A stretch of 64,000 bases of DNA. It comes from Arthrospiribacter ruber. GTDB taxonomy: Bacteria; Bacteroidota; Bacteroidia; Cytophagales; Cyclobacteriaceae. The notes beneath the pieces are model-generated. The model was not told the origin of the DNA. It saw only the letters and a list, made by a program, of their open reading frames with translations, and searched no databases. Where the stretch lies: positions 434,001 through 498,000 of the forward strand of contig NZ_RPHB01000002.1 in NCBI RefSeq assembly GCF_019343195.1, written 5' to 3'. The position numbers and the translations under genes are program-made. Positions 33,954 to 45,921 of the stretch are shown piece after piece. How positions within the stretch are numbered: position 1 is the stretch's first letter; each line of letters begins with the position of its first letter.

Positions 33954-34027
33954 CTGAATCCCGTTGTGGTGCATGATAAAATGACCAACGATTTAAAAAA
34001 TTCGTATCTTTAAGAAAGATTAAAAAA

Positions 34028-34243
34028 ATGGAAACTATTAGAATTGATATATTGAATCCTAAAGCAAAAGCCCTTTTGAAAGACTTGGCAAACTTGGATT
34101 TGATAAGGATTAAGAAAGACAAATCTGAAAATGCTTTTTCTGAAGTTTTGAAAAAATTCAGGAGTAAGTCAGATGAAGCCCCAAGTTTGGAAGAAATTAC
34201 TAAAGAGGTTGAAGCAGTCCGCAAAACCCGGTATGAAAAATAG
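34028..34243 (+). CDS. Putative antitoxin of a PIN-type toxin-antitoxin pair
   Basis: The 71-residue, Lys/Glu-rich helical protein (METIRIDILNPKAKALLKDL at the start; the tail has EEITKEVEAVRKTRYEK) is of a type commonly encoded just before a PIN toxin. No recognised DNA-binding motif is visible by eye. It overlaps the toxin gene by 11 bases, a usual arrangement for such pairs. The pair lies in an accessory patch next to mobile-element relics. Confidence 0.7.
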   Translation: METIRIDILNPKAKALLKDLANLDLIRIKKDKSENAFSEVLKKFRSKSDEAPSLEEITKEVEAVRKTRYEK

Positions 34244-34622
34244 AAGGGTAATTCTAGATACTAATCTGTGGATAAGTTTTTTGATCTCCAAAAGACAAAA
34301 GGAATTGGATGTCCTTCTTGAATCTGGGGCAGTAACACTGATTTTTTCGCAAGAATTGCTTGAAGAGTTTTTAGAGGTTTCAGAAAGGCCCAAATTAAAA
34401 AGATTTTTTAAAAAATCAGATATCAAAACACTTCTGACCCAAATTGAAACTTTTGGGGAATTAATAAAGGTGGAATCAAAAATCAATGAATGTAGGGATC
34501 CAAAAGATAATTTCTTATTGAGTCTTTCGATTGATGGTAAAGCAGATTCTGATTTATTAGTATTAGGGAAGATAGAGAAGACAAAAATAGTTTCTTGGAC
34601 TGAATTCATTTCTCAAGAATAA
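34233..34622 (+). CDS. PIN-domain toxin (putative ribonuclease)
   Basis: I chose ATG 34233 (MKNRRVILDTNLWISFLI), because the PIN fold starts with the strand VILDTN whose Asp is the first metal ligand; a longer frame from 34173 would lie inside the antitoxin gene. The 129-residue protein also shows the second acidic residue in FSQELLEEFLEV and the last ones in CRDPKDNFLLSLSIDGKADSDLLVLG. This is the COG1569-type PIN family of toxin components, which cleave RNA. Expected to be held in check by the protein encoded just upstream. Confidence 0.82.
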   Translation: MKNRRVILDTNLWISFLISKRQKELDVLLESGAVTLIFSQELLEEFLEVSERPKLKRFFKKSDIKTLLTQIETFGELIKVESKINECRDPKDNFLLSLSIDGKADSDLLVLGKIEKTKIVSWTEFISQE

Positions 34623-34680
34623 CAAAACTAAAATCTCTTCTTCATTCTTGGTATAGATAATTTTTACCTATCTTTAATTT

Positions 34681-34947
34681 ATGCTAAGAATTTACATTAT
34701 TGGTTTGACTATTCTAATTACAGCAATCCTTGCTAATCTTGTTGCGTCAACTTTGGAGCTGCTTTCTTGGTATGATTTTCTAAACCTGATTTCAGACAAA
34801 GGAAGTGCTGGTTTGACGGAAGTACGTGTCATCGATTATACCTGGTTAATTCTCTTATACCCCTTAGCCCTTGGCTTAGGTTACTGGCTGGGTGATAAAC
34901 TATTCCATCTTGTTTCCGGAAAAAAATTTGAATTCTTTAAAACCTAA
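34681..34947 (+). CDS. Small membrane protein of unknown function
   Basis: The 88-residue protein has two likely membrane spans (about 4-26 and 52-74, with LYPLALGLGYWLGDKLF). I recognise no family. It follows the toxin gene by 58 bases and may be part of the same accessory patch. Confidence 0.55.
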   Translation: MLRIYIIGLTILITAILANLVASTLELLSWYDFLNLISDKGSAGLTEVRVIDYTWLILLYPLALGLGYWLGDKLFHLVSGKKFEFFKT

Positions 34948-35111
34948 GGGTTTCATCAAAAGATTTGGGCACATTAGAGGAAAATCTTAAAAGTCTTGAT
35001 CTTTCGAATTAATCCGATTTGTCTCTGGAGTAAATTTAAAAGAAGATAATCAGGCATCTTTTAAATCAAATGAGTCCAAAGACTTTTCCTGCATTGACTT
35101 AATAAAAAAAC

Positions 35112-35145
35112 AAAAAAAGACCTTCATGCCGAAGGCCTTTTTTTT
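35112..35145. terminator. Intrinsic terminator downstream of katG (bidirectional)
   Basis: The stem AAAAAAAGACCTTC / GAAGGCCTTTTTTTT with loop ATGCC has A- and T-runs on both flanks. It lies 12 bases beyond the katG stop. Confidence 0.88.
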
Positions 35146-35156
35146 AAGTTTGATTT

Positions 35157-37744
<2,588 letters not shown>

Positions 37745-39238
37745 ATGAAACAAAATCAACTAAAGCTATATAACACCCTAAGCCGGAAAAAAGAGGCTTT
37801 TGAAGCGATCAACCCTCCATTTGTAGGCATGTATGTATGCGGCCCGACTGTTTACGGTGATGCGCATCTTGGTCATGCCAGACCGGCCATTACTTTTGAT
37901 ACGGTATACCGTTATTTGAGACATCTTGGATTCAAAGTCAGATATGTAAGAAATATTACCGATGTGGGCCACCTGACAGGAGATGCGGATGAAGGGGAAG
38001 ACAAAATTGCTAAAAAGGCAAAGCTGGAACAGCTGGAACCTATGGAAGTTGCCCAACAATACACAGATACTTATCACAGAGATATGGATCTGCTCAACAC
38101 CCTCAAGCCGAGCATTGAACCAAGGGCCACCGGTCATATTCCCGAACAAATCGAGTTGGTTGAGTCAATTATCAATGAAGGTCTTGCTTATGAAGTCAAT
38201 GGCTCTGTATACTTTGATGTACTCAAATACAATGAAAAGAAACAATACGGCAAGCTATCAGGAAGGGTTCTTGAAGATTTAATGAGCGGAAGCCGTGATT
38301 TGGATGGTCAGGGAGAAAAACGTAATGCTGCTGACTTTGCGCTTTGGAAAAATGCCGCTCCCGAACATTTGATGAAATGGCAGTCCCCTTGGGGAATCGG
38401 ATTCCCAGGATGGCATTTGGAGTGTACGGCTATGTCTTCCAAATATCTTGGAAAGCATTTTGATATACACGGAGGAGGAATGGACTTGCTTTTCCCACAT
38501 CATGAATGCGAAATCGCCCAAGGCAACGCATGCAATCATGTCGATCCTGCGAAATACTGGATGCACAACAATATGATCACCATCAACGGGCAAAAAATGG
38601 GGAAATCCCTAGGCAATTTCATCACCTTATCTGAGTTATTCTCAGGAAGTCATGACTTGCTCGAGCAGGCTTACAGCCCAATGACTATCAGGTATTTCAT
38701 ATTGACTGCACATTACAGGTCAACATTGGATTTTTCCAATGAGGCTCTTAAGGCTGCTCAAAAGGGATACAAAAAACTTATCAATGGTTTACGTACTTGT
38801 GAAAAACTCTCTTATACAGACACAAATGAGATAGAGCAGGACAGTAAGCAGATGGAGCAGATCAATTCCAGCATTGAGCAGGCTTATCGGGCTATGGATG
38901 ATGATTTCAATACAGCACAGGCGATTGGCCACTTGTTCAATCTGCTGAAGAAAATCAACTCTCTGCATACCGGACAGCTTCACCCTTCCCAAATCGGACA
39001 GGAAGGCTTCCAAAAGCTAATAGATACATTTACTTATTTCGTCACAGAAATACTGGGTCTCAAAGAGGAGAAAATTGACCATCAGGAAAAACTTCTATCT
39101 GCCTTGCTACAGGTCTACACAGAAGCCAAGACAGCCAGAAACTACCAAAAAGTAGATGAAATCAGAGCCTCTCTCAAAGAAATAGGCATAGTAGTAAAAG
39201 ACATGAAAGACAAAATAGACTGGGCATATGAAGAATAG
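37745..39238 (+). CDS. cysS: Cysteinyl-tRNA synthetase
   Basis: Charges tRNA-Cys with cysteine. The 497-residue protein is a class I synthetase: the first zinc Cys and the HIGH-like site lie in [19 protein letters not shown], the other zinc ligands include [12 protein letters not shown] and [13 protein letters not shown], and the KMSKS-like loop is [11 protein letters not shown]. An anticodon-binding helical region follows. Length is slightly above the usual 460-480. It overlaps the next gene by 11 bases. Confidence 0.96.
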   Translation: MKQNQLKLYNTLSRKKEAFEAINPPFVGMYVCGPTVYGDAHLGHARPAITFDTVYRYLRHLGFKVRYVRNITDVGHLTGDADEGEDKIAKKAKLEQLEPMEVAQQYTDTYHRDMDLLNTLKPSIEPRATGHIPEQIELVESIINEGLAYEVNGSVYFDVLKYNEKKQYGKLSGRVLEDLMSGSRDLDGQGEKRNAADFALWKNAAPEHLMKWQSPWGIGFPGWHLECTAMSSKYLGKHFDIHGGGMDLLFPHHECEIAQGNACNHVDPAKYWMHNNMITINGQKMGKSLGNFITLSELFSGSHDLLEQAYSPMTIRYFILTAHYRSTLDFSNEALKAAQKGYKKLINGLRTCEKLSYTDTNEIEQDSKQMEQINSSIEQAYRAMDDDFNTAQAIGHLFNLLKKINSLHTGQLHPSQIGQEGFQKLIDTFTYFVTEILGLKEEKIDHQEKLLSALLQVYTEAKTARNYQKVDEIRASLKEIGIVVKDMKDKIDWAYEE

Positions 39239-40208
39239 ATGGATTTGGCTTTTCGGAATGCTGTTTTTGATATGGTCCTGTGGTAGTGAAAAAAGTACCG
39301 AAACTGTAAGTGCGGGTATTGCTTATAATAATGCCCCGGAGTTCTCCGCTGATTCGGCATACGCTTATATACAAAAACAAGTGGACTTTGGCCCCAGGGT
39401 TCCCAACACCCAAGGTCATAGGGACACCAGAGAATGGTTGATCCGGAAGTTTGAGAGTTTCGGCTTAGAGGTTCAGACCCAAGATTTTCAGGCTACCACC
39501 TATGACGGACTGACATGGGATTTGAGTAACATCATTGCCTCTTACAGACCAGAAGCTTCCAAGCGGATTCTACTTGCAGCACATTGGGATACCAGAAGAA
39601 TAGCTGATAAAGATACTGAAAGAATAGACGATCCTATAGACGGTGCCAACGATGGCGGCTCGGGAGTCGGAGTGTTATTGGAAATAGCAAGAGTAATCAG
39701 TGCACAAGAAAACCAGCCTGAAATTGGCATAGACTTTATTCTTTTCGACGGAGAAGATGATGGCGAACCGGAATTTGCTACAGTCAGAAACCAATCTCAA
39801 ATATGGTGGTGTTTAGGATCCCAATACTGGTCTAAAACTCCGCATAAAAGCGGCTATAATGCCTACTATGGCATATTAGTGGATTTAGTTGGCGCAAAGG
39901 GCGCTAGGTTCTACAGGGAAGGTTATTCCAGGCAATACGCTAAAAACATTGTGAATAAAGTATGGAATTTTGCTTCAGAATTGGGATATTCAGACTTCTT
40001 TATCATGAGAGATGCTCCTGAAATCATCGATGACCATGTTTTTGTCAATAGAAATGCAGGCATTCCCATGATCAATATTGTTGAATTCTCTCCGGATTAT
40101 GGCTTTGGACATTATCATCATACACATGCTGATAATATGGACATAATCGACAAAAGACCGCTAAAAGCAGTAGGGCAAACGGTGTTGTTTACCTTATATC
40201 AAGAGTAA
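39228..40208 (+). CDS. M28-family zinc peptidase / glutaminyl-peptide cyclotransferase-like lipoprotein
   Basis: The 326-residue protein has a lipoprotein signal with lipobox LIWSC (Cys at about residue 18). The catalytic zinc residues of M28-type enzymes are present: His and Asp in LLAAHWDTR, Asp in [11 protein letters not shown], the acidic pair in FDGEDDGE, and the late His in [15 protein letters not shown]-like N-terminal helices and DFGPRVPNT fit glutaminyl cyclases, which make N-terminal pyroglutamate, better than aminopeptidases. It starts inside the cysS end (11-base overlap) and is probably co-transcribed. Located on the periplasmic side. Confidence 0.82.
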   Translation: MKNRWIWLFGMLFLIWSCGSEKSTETVSAGIAYNNAPEFSADSAYAYIQKQVDFGPRVPNTQGHRDTREWLIRKFESFGLEVQTQDFQATTYDGLTWDLSNIIASYRPEASKRILLAAHWDTRRIADKDTERIDDPIDGANDGGSGVGVLLEIARVISAQENQPEIGIDFILFDGEDDGEPEFATVRNQSQIWWCLGSQYWSKTPHKSGYNAYYGILVDLVGAKGARFYREGYSRQYAKNIVNKVWNFASELGYSDFFIMRDAPEIIDDHVFVNRNAGIPMINIVEFSPDYGFGHYHHTHADNMDIIDKRPLKAVGQTVLFTLYQE

Positions 40209-40230
40209 AGTTTCCTAAAACCACTACAAC

Positions 40231-41265
40231 ATGAAAAAGGGCCATCAGGTTACCATGAAGGAAATCGCCAAAAAGTTAGGCGTTTCTGTTTCCACAGTAT
40301 CCCGGGCATTGAAAGATTCCCCGGAACTCCATCCTGATACAAAAAAAAGAATCACGGAAATGGCCAAAAGTATGAACTACCAATACAACTTGCTGGCCCA
40401 AAGTCTCCGGATCAGTAAAAGTAAAGTATTGGGAGTAATCGTACCAGAACTTACTTCGCACTTTTTTTCCAGTAATATCAGTGGCATACAGGATACTGCG
40501 TACAAGAGAGGTTACAACATCATGATTTGTCAGTCCAATGAGTCTTTTGAACAGGAAAAAGCCAACCTTAAAACACTTGTTTCCTCTCAGGTAGATGGTC
40601 TTTTAATTTCTTTGAGCAGGGAAACCAAGTCTTATGAACACCTTCAGGAACTCTATGACCGAGAAATCCCCTTTATCATGTTTGATAGAGTGACAGAAGA
40701 AATCCCTGTATCCAAGGTTACTGTAGATGATGCCCACGGGGCCTATCTGGCAGTGAAACACCTTTTGAACCAAGGCTGTAAAAAAATCGCCTATTTCTCC
40801 GGGCCTACAGATCTGTATATCAGCAAAAAAAGGAAAGAGGGCTACCTTGAAGCTTTAGCGGAATTTGGAATACCAGAAAAAGATAGTAAAGTGTATGTCA
40901 CTGACCTGACCACCGAAATGAACAGAAAGGTCACTCTAGATATGCTCAAGGAAAAAGAATTGCCAGATGCGATTTTTGCCATGATTGACCCACTTGCCAT
41001 AGACATCATGATCGCACTCAAAGATAGTGGCATCAAAATACCGGAGCAAATCGCCCTGGCCGGCTTCACCAATAATCCGACATCTGCTGTAGTAGAACCT
41101 TCTTTGACTACAATTTCCCAACCAGGATATGAAATGGGCCAACTTGCCGCCAACCACCTTCTTGATCAATTGGATGATATAGTATCGGATGAGCCTCAGT
41201 CATTTGTATTGCTCACCACTTTGATAGAAAGAAAATCAAGCCTGAAAAACCAAAACCTATCCTAA
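40231..41265 (+). CDS. LacI-family transcriptional regulator
   Basis: The 344-residue protein has the LacI helix-turn-helix and hinge at residues about 8-60 (TMKEIAKKLGVSVSTVSRAL, RITEMAKSMNYQYN) and a periplasmic-binding-protein-like effector domain. It is followed at once by galM and galK and is likely their regulator, with galactose or a related sugar as effector (inference from context). Start follows the M28 gene by 22 bases. Confidence 0.9.
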   Translation: MKKGHQVTMKEIAKKLGVSVSTVSRALKDSPELHPDTKKRITEMAKSMNYQYNLLAQSLRISKSKVLGVIVPELTSHFFSSNISGIQDTAYKRGYNIMICQSNESFEQEKANLKTLVSSQVDGLLISLSRETKSYEHLQELYDREIPFIMFDRVTEEIPVSKVTVDDAHGAYLAVKHLLNQGCKKIAYFSGPTDLYISKKRKEGYLEALAEFGIPEKDSKVYVTDLTTEMNRKVTLDMLKEKELPDAIFAMIDPLAIDIMIALKDSGIKIPEQIALAGFTNNPTSAVVEPSLTTISQPGYEMGQLAANHLLDQLDDIVSDEPQSFVLLTTLIERKSSLKNQNLS

Positions 41266-41276
41266 ACTAAATCCCT

Positions 41277-42347
41277 ATGAACTTAAGTCTAGAAGGTAAA
41301 GCTTTTGGAGAGCTCCCCAGTGGAGAAGAAATCAAAATCTTCACCTTAAGTCTGGCAGACAAAATCTCCCTCTCCGTCATCAATTACGGAGCTACTTGGA
41401 CTCATTTGTTTTTACCGGATGCCAATGGGAAAATTCAGGATGTACTTTTAGGTTTCGATACCTTAGAGGGTTTTATTCATGAAGAGTATCAAAAAAACTA
41501 TTGCTACATTGGATCCACAGTAGGCAGAGTAGCAGGCAGAGCCACAGACAACAAGTTCATATTGGATGGTAAAACTTACTTACTCCCACCCAACCAAGGA
41601 AACACCCATCTGCACGGTGGAGTAGAAGGATGGGACAAAAAAGTATGGAATTACCAAACAGAAGAGAGCCAAACAGCAATTGCTGTGCATTTCAGTTACA
41701 CAAGTCCTGATGGGGAAGAAAACTATCCCGGCAAAATCAATATAAAAGTAAGCTATAAACTTGACCTTACAGGCAAACTGAGCATCAGTTATCAAGCCAC
41801 ATCCAATAGGAAAACCGTACTCAACCCTACCAATCATTTTTACATCAATCTTTCAGGTGATTTTACCAAAACAATTGAGGGCCACACTTTTCAGGTAAAT
41901 GCGGATAAATTCCTTCCCATGAACGATAACAGCCTTCCTACCGGAGAACTCAAGCCTGTAGAAGAAACTGTTTTTGATTTCAGAAATCCAAAAACATTGA
42001 ACTCAACAATAGAAAGTGATGATGAGCAGGTAAAAATTGCCGGCGGAATAGATCATTGTTTTGTTTTGAACAAAGAAGGTGAACAAGCTATTTTGATAGA
42101 TCCCTTCTCCAAGAGAAGGTTAAGATTGTATACCACTTCTCCAGGACTTCAGGTTTACACAAGCAATTACCTAAGCGGTGCTTTCAAAGGAAAGAGGGAT
42201 ATCGCTTTCCCAAAAAGGTCAGCCATCTGTTTGGAGACCCAGTTTTTTCCTGATAGCCATAACCAAGCACATTTTCCCAGTATTGTACTCGATAAAGGGG
42301 AGGTATTTGATTCTTCTACCTCATTTATTTTCGACTGCATAGCTTAG
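41277..42347 (+). CDS. galM: Aldose 1-epimerase (mutarotase)
   Basis: Interconverts alpha and beta anomers of galactose and other aldoses. The 356-residue protein shows the family residues: substrate-binding His in NTHLHGGVEGWDKKVW, the catalytic His in LNPTNHFYINLSG, GGIDHCFVL, and the catalytic Glu in ICLETQFFPDSHNQ. No signal peptide, so it is cytoplasmic. Spacing to the LacI gene is 11 bases and to galK 72 bases. Confidence 0.92.
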   Translation: MNLSLEGKAFGELPSGEEIKIFTLSLADKISLSVINYGATWTHLFLPDANGKIQDVLLGFDTLEGFIHEEYQKNYCYIGSTVGRVAGRATDNKFILDGKTYLLPPNQGNTHLHGGVEGWDKKVWNYQTEESQTAIAVHFSYTSPDGEENYPGKINIKVSYKLDLTGKLSISYQATSNRKTVLNPTNHFYINLSGDFTKTIEGHTFQVNADKFLPMNDNSLPTGELKPVEETVFDFRNPKTLNSTIESDDEQVKIAGGIDHCFVLNKEGEQAILIDPFSKRRLRLYTTSPGLQVYTSNYLSGAFKGKRDIAFPKRSAICLETQFFPDSHNQAHFPSIVLDKGEVFDSSTSFIFDCIA

Positions 42348-42419
42348 CATTTGACTTTCGGTAGTTCCAATACCATAGAATTTCTGATCCAGTAAATACA
42401 GCAAGCAATAAGTGGACAT

Positions 42420-43568
42420 ATGAAAACAACCATCCAAACCAAATTTCTTGAAATTTTTAATACAGACCCCTTACTGGTATATTCCCCTGGAAGAATCAAT
42501 CTTATAGGGGAGCACACAGATTATAATAATGGGTTTGTCATGCCTGCTGCCATTGATAAAAAGATGGTCGTCGGGATTGCAAAAAACGGAAGCCGAAAAG
42601 CGAGACTTTTTTCTTTAGACTTTACGGAGGAGTTTGCTTTCGAATTAGATAGCTTTTCTCCCAAAAAAGGTCATTGGTCCACCTATATTATGGGTGTCAC
42701 GGCCCAATTGATTCAGGCAGGCTATCCTGTAGAAGGTTTTGATATGGTTTTTGGCGGAGATATTCCGGTTGGAGCAGGATTATCATCATCAGCTGCCCTA
42801 GAAGCTGCAGTGGGGTATGGTATTTCTGAGCTCTTTGAGTTTGACATTTCCAGAAACTCCCTGATCCATTATGCTCAAAAAGCAGAGCATTTATTTGCAG
42901 GTGTACAATGCGGTATAATGGATCAGTTTGCCTCTGTGATGGGGCAAAAAGACAAAGTCTTAAGACTGGATTGTCGCTCAATGGAATTCGCCTATTTTCC
43001 TCTCGAACTAGAGGATTACAGTCTATACTTGGTGGACACCAAGGTAAAGCACTCCTTAGCTGACTCCGCCTACAACCAAAGGAGAGAAGAATGTGAAAGG
43101 GGAGTAAGTGAGGTCAAGAAACTCAATCCAAAAATCCACTCCTTAAGGGATGTGACTTTGAATGACCTGGATAGAATCAAAGAAAATATTTCTTCAGCTG
43201 TTTTCAACAGATGCAGGTACGTAATCGAAGAAAATGAAAGGGTTCTGAAAGCTTCTGATTTACTGGAGAAAAAGAAAATAAATGCAATAGGACAACTGCT
43301 TTATGATTCGCACCAAGGTCTTTCCAAACTCTATGAGGTTTCATGCATGGAACTGGACTGGCTTGTCGAAAAAACCAAAGTTTTAGATTATGTTTTGGGG
43401 AGCAGAATGATGGGCGGTGGATTTGGTGGTTGCACCATTAATCTCATAAAAACAGAAAAGATTAATGAATTTCAAAATATCATAGAGAAAGACTACTATG
43501 ATGAATTTGGAACAAAGCCGGCTTTTTATCCAATCAAATTAGGAGCGGGGACAGATCGTTTTGATTGA
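42420..43568 (+). CDS. galK: Galactokinase
   Basis: ATP-dependent phosphorylation of alpha-galactose to galactose 1-phosphate, the first Leloir step. The 382-residue GHMP kinase shows the galactokinase signature GRINLIGEHTDYNNGFVMP at about 23-41, the GHMP loop PVGAGLSSSAALE, the Asp of CGIMDQFASVMG, and the C-terminal SRMMGGGFGGCTINL. The partner galT gene is not in the window. Confidence 0.95.
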   Translation: MKTTIQTKFLEIFNTDPLLVYSPGRINLIGEHTDYNNGFVMPAAIDKKMVVGIAKNGSRKARLFSLDFTEEFAFELDSFSPKKGHWSTYIMGVTAQLIQAGYPVEGFDMVFGGDIPVGAGLSSSAALEAAVGYGISELFEFDISRNSLIHYAQKAEHLFAGVQCGIMDQFASVMGQKDKVLRLDCRSMEFAYFPLELEDYSLYLVDTKVKHSLADSAYNQRREECERGVSEVKKLNPKIHSLRDVTLNDLDRIKENISSAVFNRCRYVIEENERVLKASDLLEKKKINAIGQLLYDSHQGLSKLYEVSCMELDWLVEKTKVLDYVLGSRMMGGGFGGCTINLIKTEKINEFQNIIEKDYYDEFGTKPAFYPIKLGAGTDRFD

Positions 43569-43570
43569 TT

Positions 43571-44214
43571 TCACTCAATAATCAGGACCCAATCATTCCC
43601 AATACCTGATGAAGGGGGTGATATTTTAATTGTATCATTATGGATTGAAAAATCCTTAAATTCAAAGCTCACTCCAGTTCTTGGATCAAACCACCTGGCT
43701 TTTTTCTATTGGCATAACGCTTCCCTAATTTTTCTCCAAAGGAAAATGCACTATCCTTGTTAAAAATCTCTGGCCCTTCTCCCCATGAATCTTTGTAAAG
43801 CTTGTCTCCCCAAGTCGGCAGGAGTGCAATATGCAACCCAAAACTTTCTGCCAAATCCATTACCTCATCCACATACTTCCAATAGGGTTCATTGAACTCA
43901 AGACTCTCCAGAGAAACAAAAGGCAGATCGCCATTGGTGCTGGGTGTCCTCAGCCCATCTATTTCTGCTAATGCGACAGCTTTAATCACATTAAATCCCT
44001 GCCTGCTTCTTTTTTCCAAGTAAAATTCTGCCTCTCGAATGTCTGTCCTGTGAAATAATTCCCAAGCCGTATCAGCCATCCAAAAAAACGGTGTACCATC
44101 TGGATGAGTAAAAAATCTCCCATTATCAGAAATGCGTATTGGGCCATTTACCTGCGCCTGAAGGCAACAGCTTGCGCCAGTTAATAGAAAAAATAAGATG
44201 CACCTCAAGCTCAT
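43571..44214 (-). pseudogene. DUF4038 glycoside hydrolase with an internal deletion
   Basis: The first 165 codons (signal peptide to ANR) are a normal N-terminus of a DUF4038/apiosidase-like hydrolase: ISDNGRFFTHPDGTPFFWMADTAW, EAEFYLEKRSRQGFNVIKAV, GLHIALLPTWGDKL. Then at KRYANRKK the frame runs into 10 unrelated residues and stops at 43669. The neighbouring frame continues with ARWFDPRTGVSFEFKDF and ISPPSSGIGNDWVLIIE to TGA at 43571-43573, which is the C-terminal end of the same family. About 200-250 middle residues are gone and the join is out of frame near an A-run at 43698-43704. The product should be inactive. Confidence 0.85.
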
Positions 44215-44405
44215 AATTTATAGATAACTGACTCAAAATAAATTCTCATAACATGCCATCAGTGAATAAGCTGTGGTTTCGTCCTAGTATGTGTTTTCTA
44301 AGAACTCCATCACTTTGAAAATCATACTAATATAAATTCCTAAACCTATCCTTTACCTTTGGATCTCAATCCGAATCTATTTTGAGCCAGTCTTTTATTT
44401 ATTTA

Positions 44406-45638
44406 TTAATGCGCTGTAGGGACAGCCGCAGTGGACTTGCTGTTTTTTTGCCATACAAAAAATATGGCAAAAAGAATGATAAGAATCCCAGGGAAAGAAA
44501 CCATTCTAAGCAAAGTTTCCTGTCCTGCAGCCAGTTCCAATGCGTCTCCGGTAAGCCCTTCTGCAAGTTTGTTTTCTCTCGAAATGTCAATCCATCTACC
44601 TATAATAGGTTGGAAAATGGCTGTAGAAAACATACCCACCCCACCTATGATGGACATACCCAAAGCTCCGCTCAATGGTACCCTTTGCGCGACTGCACCT
44701 ACCATTACAGGCCAAAAATAACACACGCCAATGGCGAATACCACTGCTGCAAAATAAGCCATAGGACCTGTTACCACACTGAAGAGGTAAATTCCTAATG
44801 TTGCGAAAATAGCACCTCCGAGCAATACTCCCGTTTGACCCAAACTTTTCACAACCGGTCCTGCAAAGAAACGTCCTACAGCCATTACTCCTGTGGTCAA
44901 AGCCAAGATCAACATTCCACTGGCACCTGAAGCACTCAATACAATATTGGCCCATTGCTGTGGCCCAAATTCAGAGATCGCCGTAAGGGCCATACAGAAG
45001 AATAGAAATATGAAAACAGGAGAAAACAATGCTTTAATATTGCTGGATATTGAAGTAACTCCTTCCACAGTAGGTTTTGGGAATGCCTTACCAAAGAACA
45101 AGCCTGCGTAAATCACAGTAGGGATCATCAAAACCCACATCTGCATCTGCCATCCAAATCCGAAATCGGTCATAAATTTGGAAATCAAACTTCCCAAAAC
45201 TATTCCACCTGGGAACCACATATGGAACCTGTTCAGCATTTTGTTCATCTTCAATCCTGAATACATGTCCGCTATCATTGGATTACATGCAGCTTCAGTA
45301 CAGCCATTTCCAAATCCTATGAACAAGGTGGATATCAACAAACTGGTGTATCCTCCTGCATAAATGGTCATCACTATACCAAGGGTATGGGCTACAAATG
45401 CAATTTGCATGATCAACTTTGGGCCAAGCTTGTGATAGAACAAGCCTCCAAGAATCATAGAAATCGGGAATCCAAGGAACCACATGGAGTTAATAAAACC
45501 AAGTTGTTCGGCATTAAGGTCAAATTTCACTCCTAATTCAGGAAGAATACCTGCCCTGATGGCAAAGGTGAATGCTGTAGTGATCAGTGCAAAACAGCTT
45601 GCATTAAACAAAGCTGATTTGTTGATATTTTCGTTCAT
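44406..45638 (-). CDS. MFS transporter, probable sugar importer
   Basis: The 410-residue protein has 12 likely membrane spans in two six-span halves. Motifs near ITTAFTFAIRAGILPEL, GGLFYHKLGPKLIMQ, FIGFGNGCTEAACNPMIADM and LNRFHMWFPGGIVLGSL are like those of FucP/NanT-type sugar:proton symporters of Bacteroidota. It lies next to the damaged glycoside hydrolase and the galactose cluster, which fits a sugar role, but substrate is open. It is separated from the galactose genes by opposite orientation. Confidence 0.8.
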   Translation of the reverse strand: MNENINKSALFNASCFALITTAFTFAIRAGILPELGVKFDLNAEQLGFINSMWFLGFPISMILGGLFYHKLGPKLIMQIAFVAHTLGIVMTIYAGGYTSLLISTLFIGFGNGCTEAACNPMIADMYSGLKMNKMLNRFHMWFPGGIVLGSLISKFMTDFGFGWQMQMWVLMIPTVIYAGLFFGKAFPKPTVEGVTSISSNIKALFSPVFIFLFFCMALTAISEFGPQQWANIVLSASGASGMLILALTTGVMAVGRFFAGPVVKSLGQTGVLLGGAIFATLGIYLFSVVTGPMAYFAAVVFAIGVCYFWPVMVGAVAQRVPLSGALGMSIIGGVGMFSTAIFQPIIGRWIDISRENKLAEGLTGDALELAAGQETLLRMVSFPGILIILFAIFFVWQKNSKSTAAVPTAH

Positions 45639-45921
45639 GTTGATTGGGTTTAAAAGGTTATTGATGTTGATAAAGATTGTGGTGATTTGATAAAATCATT
45701 CGGAAAATATGAAAAATAATAGAGACTGCCTTTTTCTTTATGTAAAAAATATATCCTGATTGTGTTCAGCGCAAAAATATTGGTTTAAAGTAGCAAGAAA
45801 TACATCATAATATCCAAGATAAAAACATCTTCTTTCTCCTAATCCGGGTATAAATTAAGTATTTTAATAAGCCGCAAGTTCTCATTTTAGATTTATCAAA
45901 AACTGAAAATCCACATTATAG

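Noticed and set aside
34173-34232. Longer N-terminus for the PIN toxin
   Set aside because: The extra 20 codons lie inside the antitoxin gene and the PIN fold begins at 34233.
40231-43568. Arabinose rather than galactose use for the sugar cluster
   Set aside because: galK carries the full galactokinase signature, and no araA/B/D gene is in the window.
44354-44361. TACCTTTG -7-like box on the plus strand
   Set aside because: No plus-strand gene follows for over 14 kb; it is probably chance.
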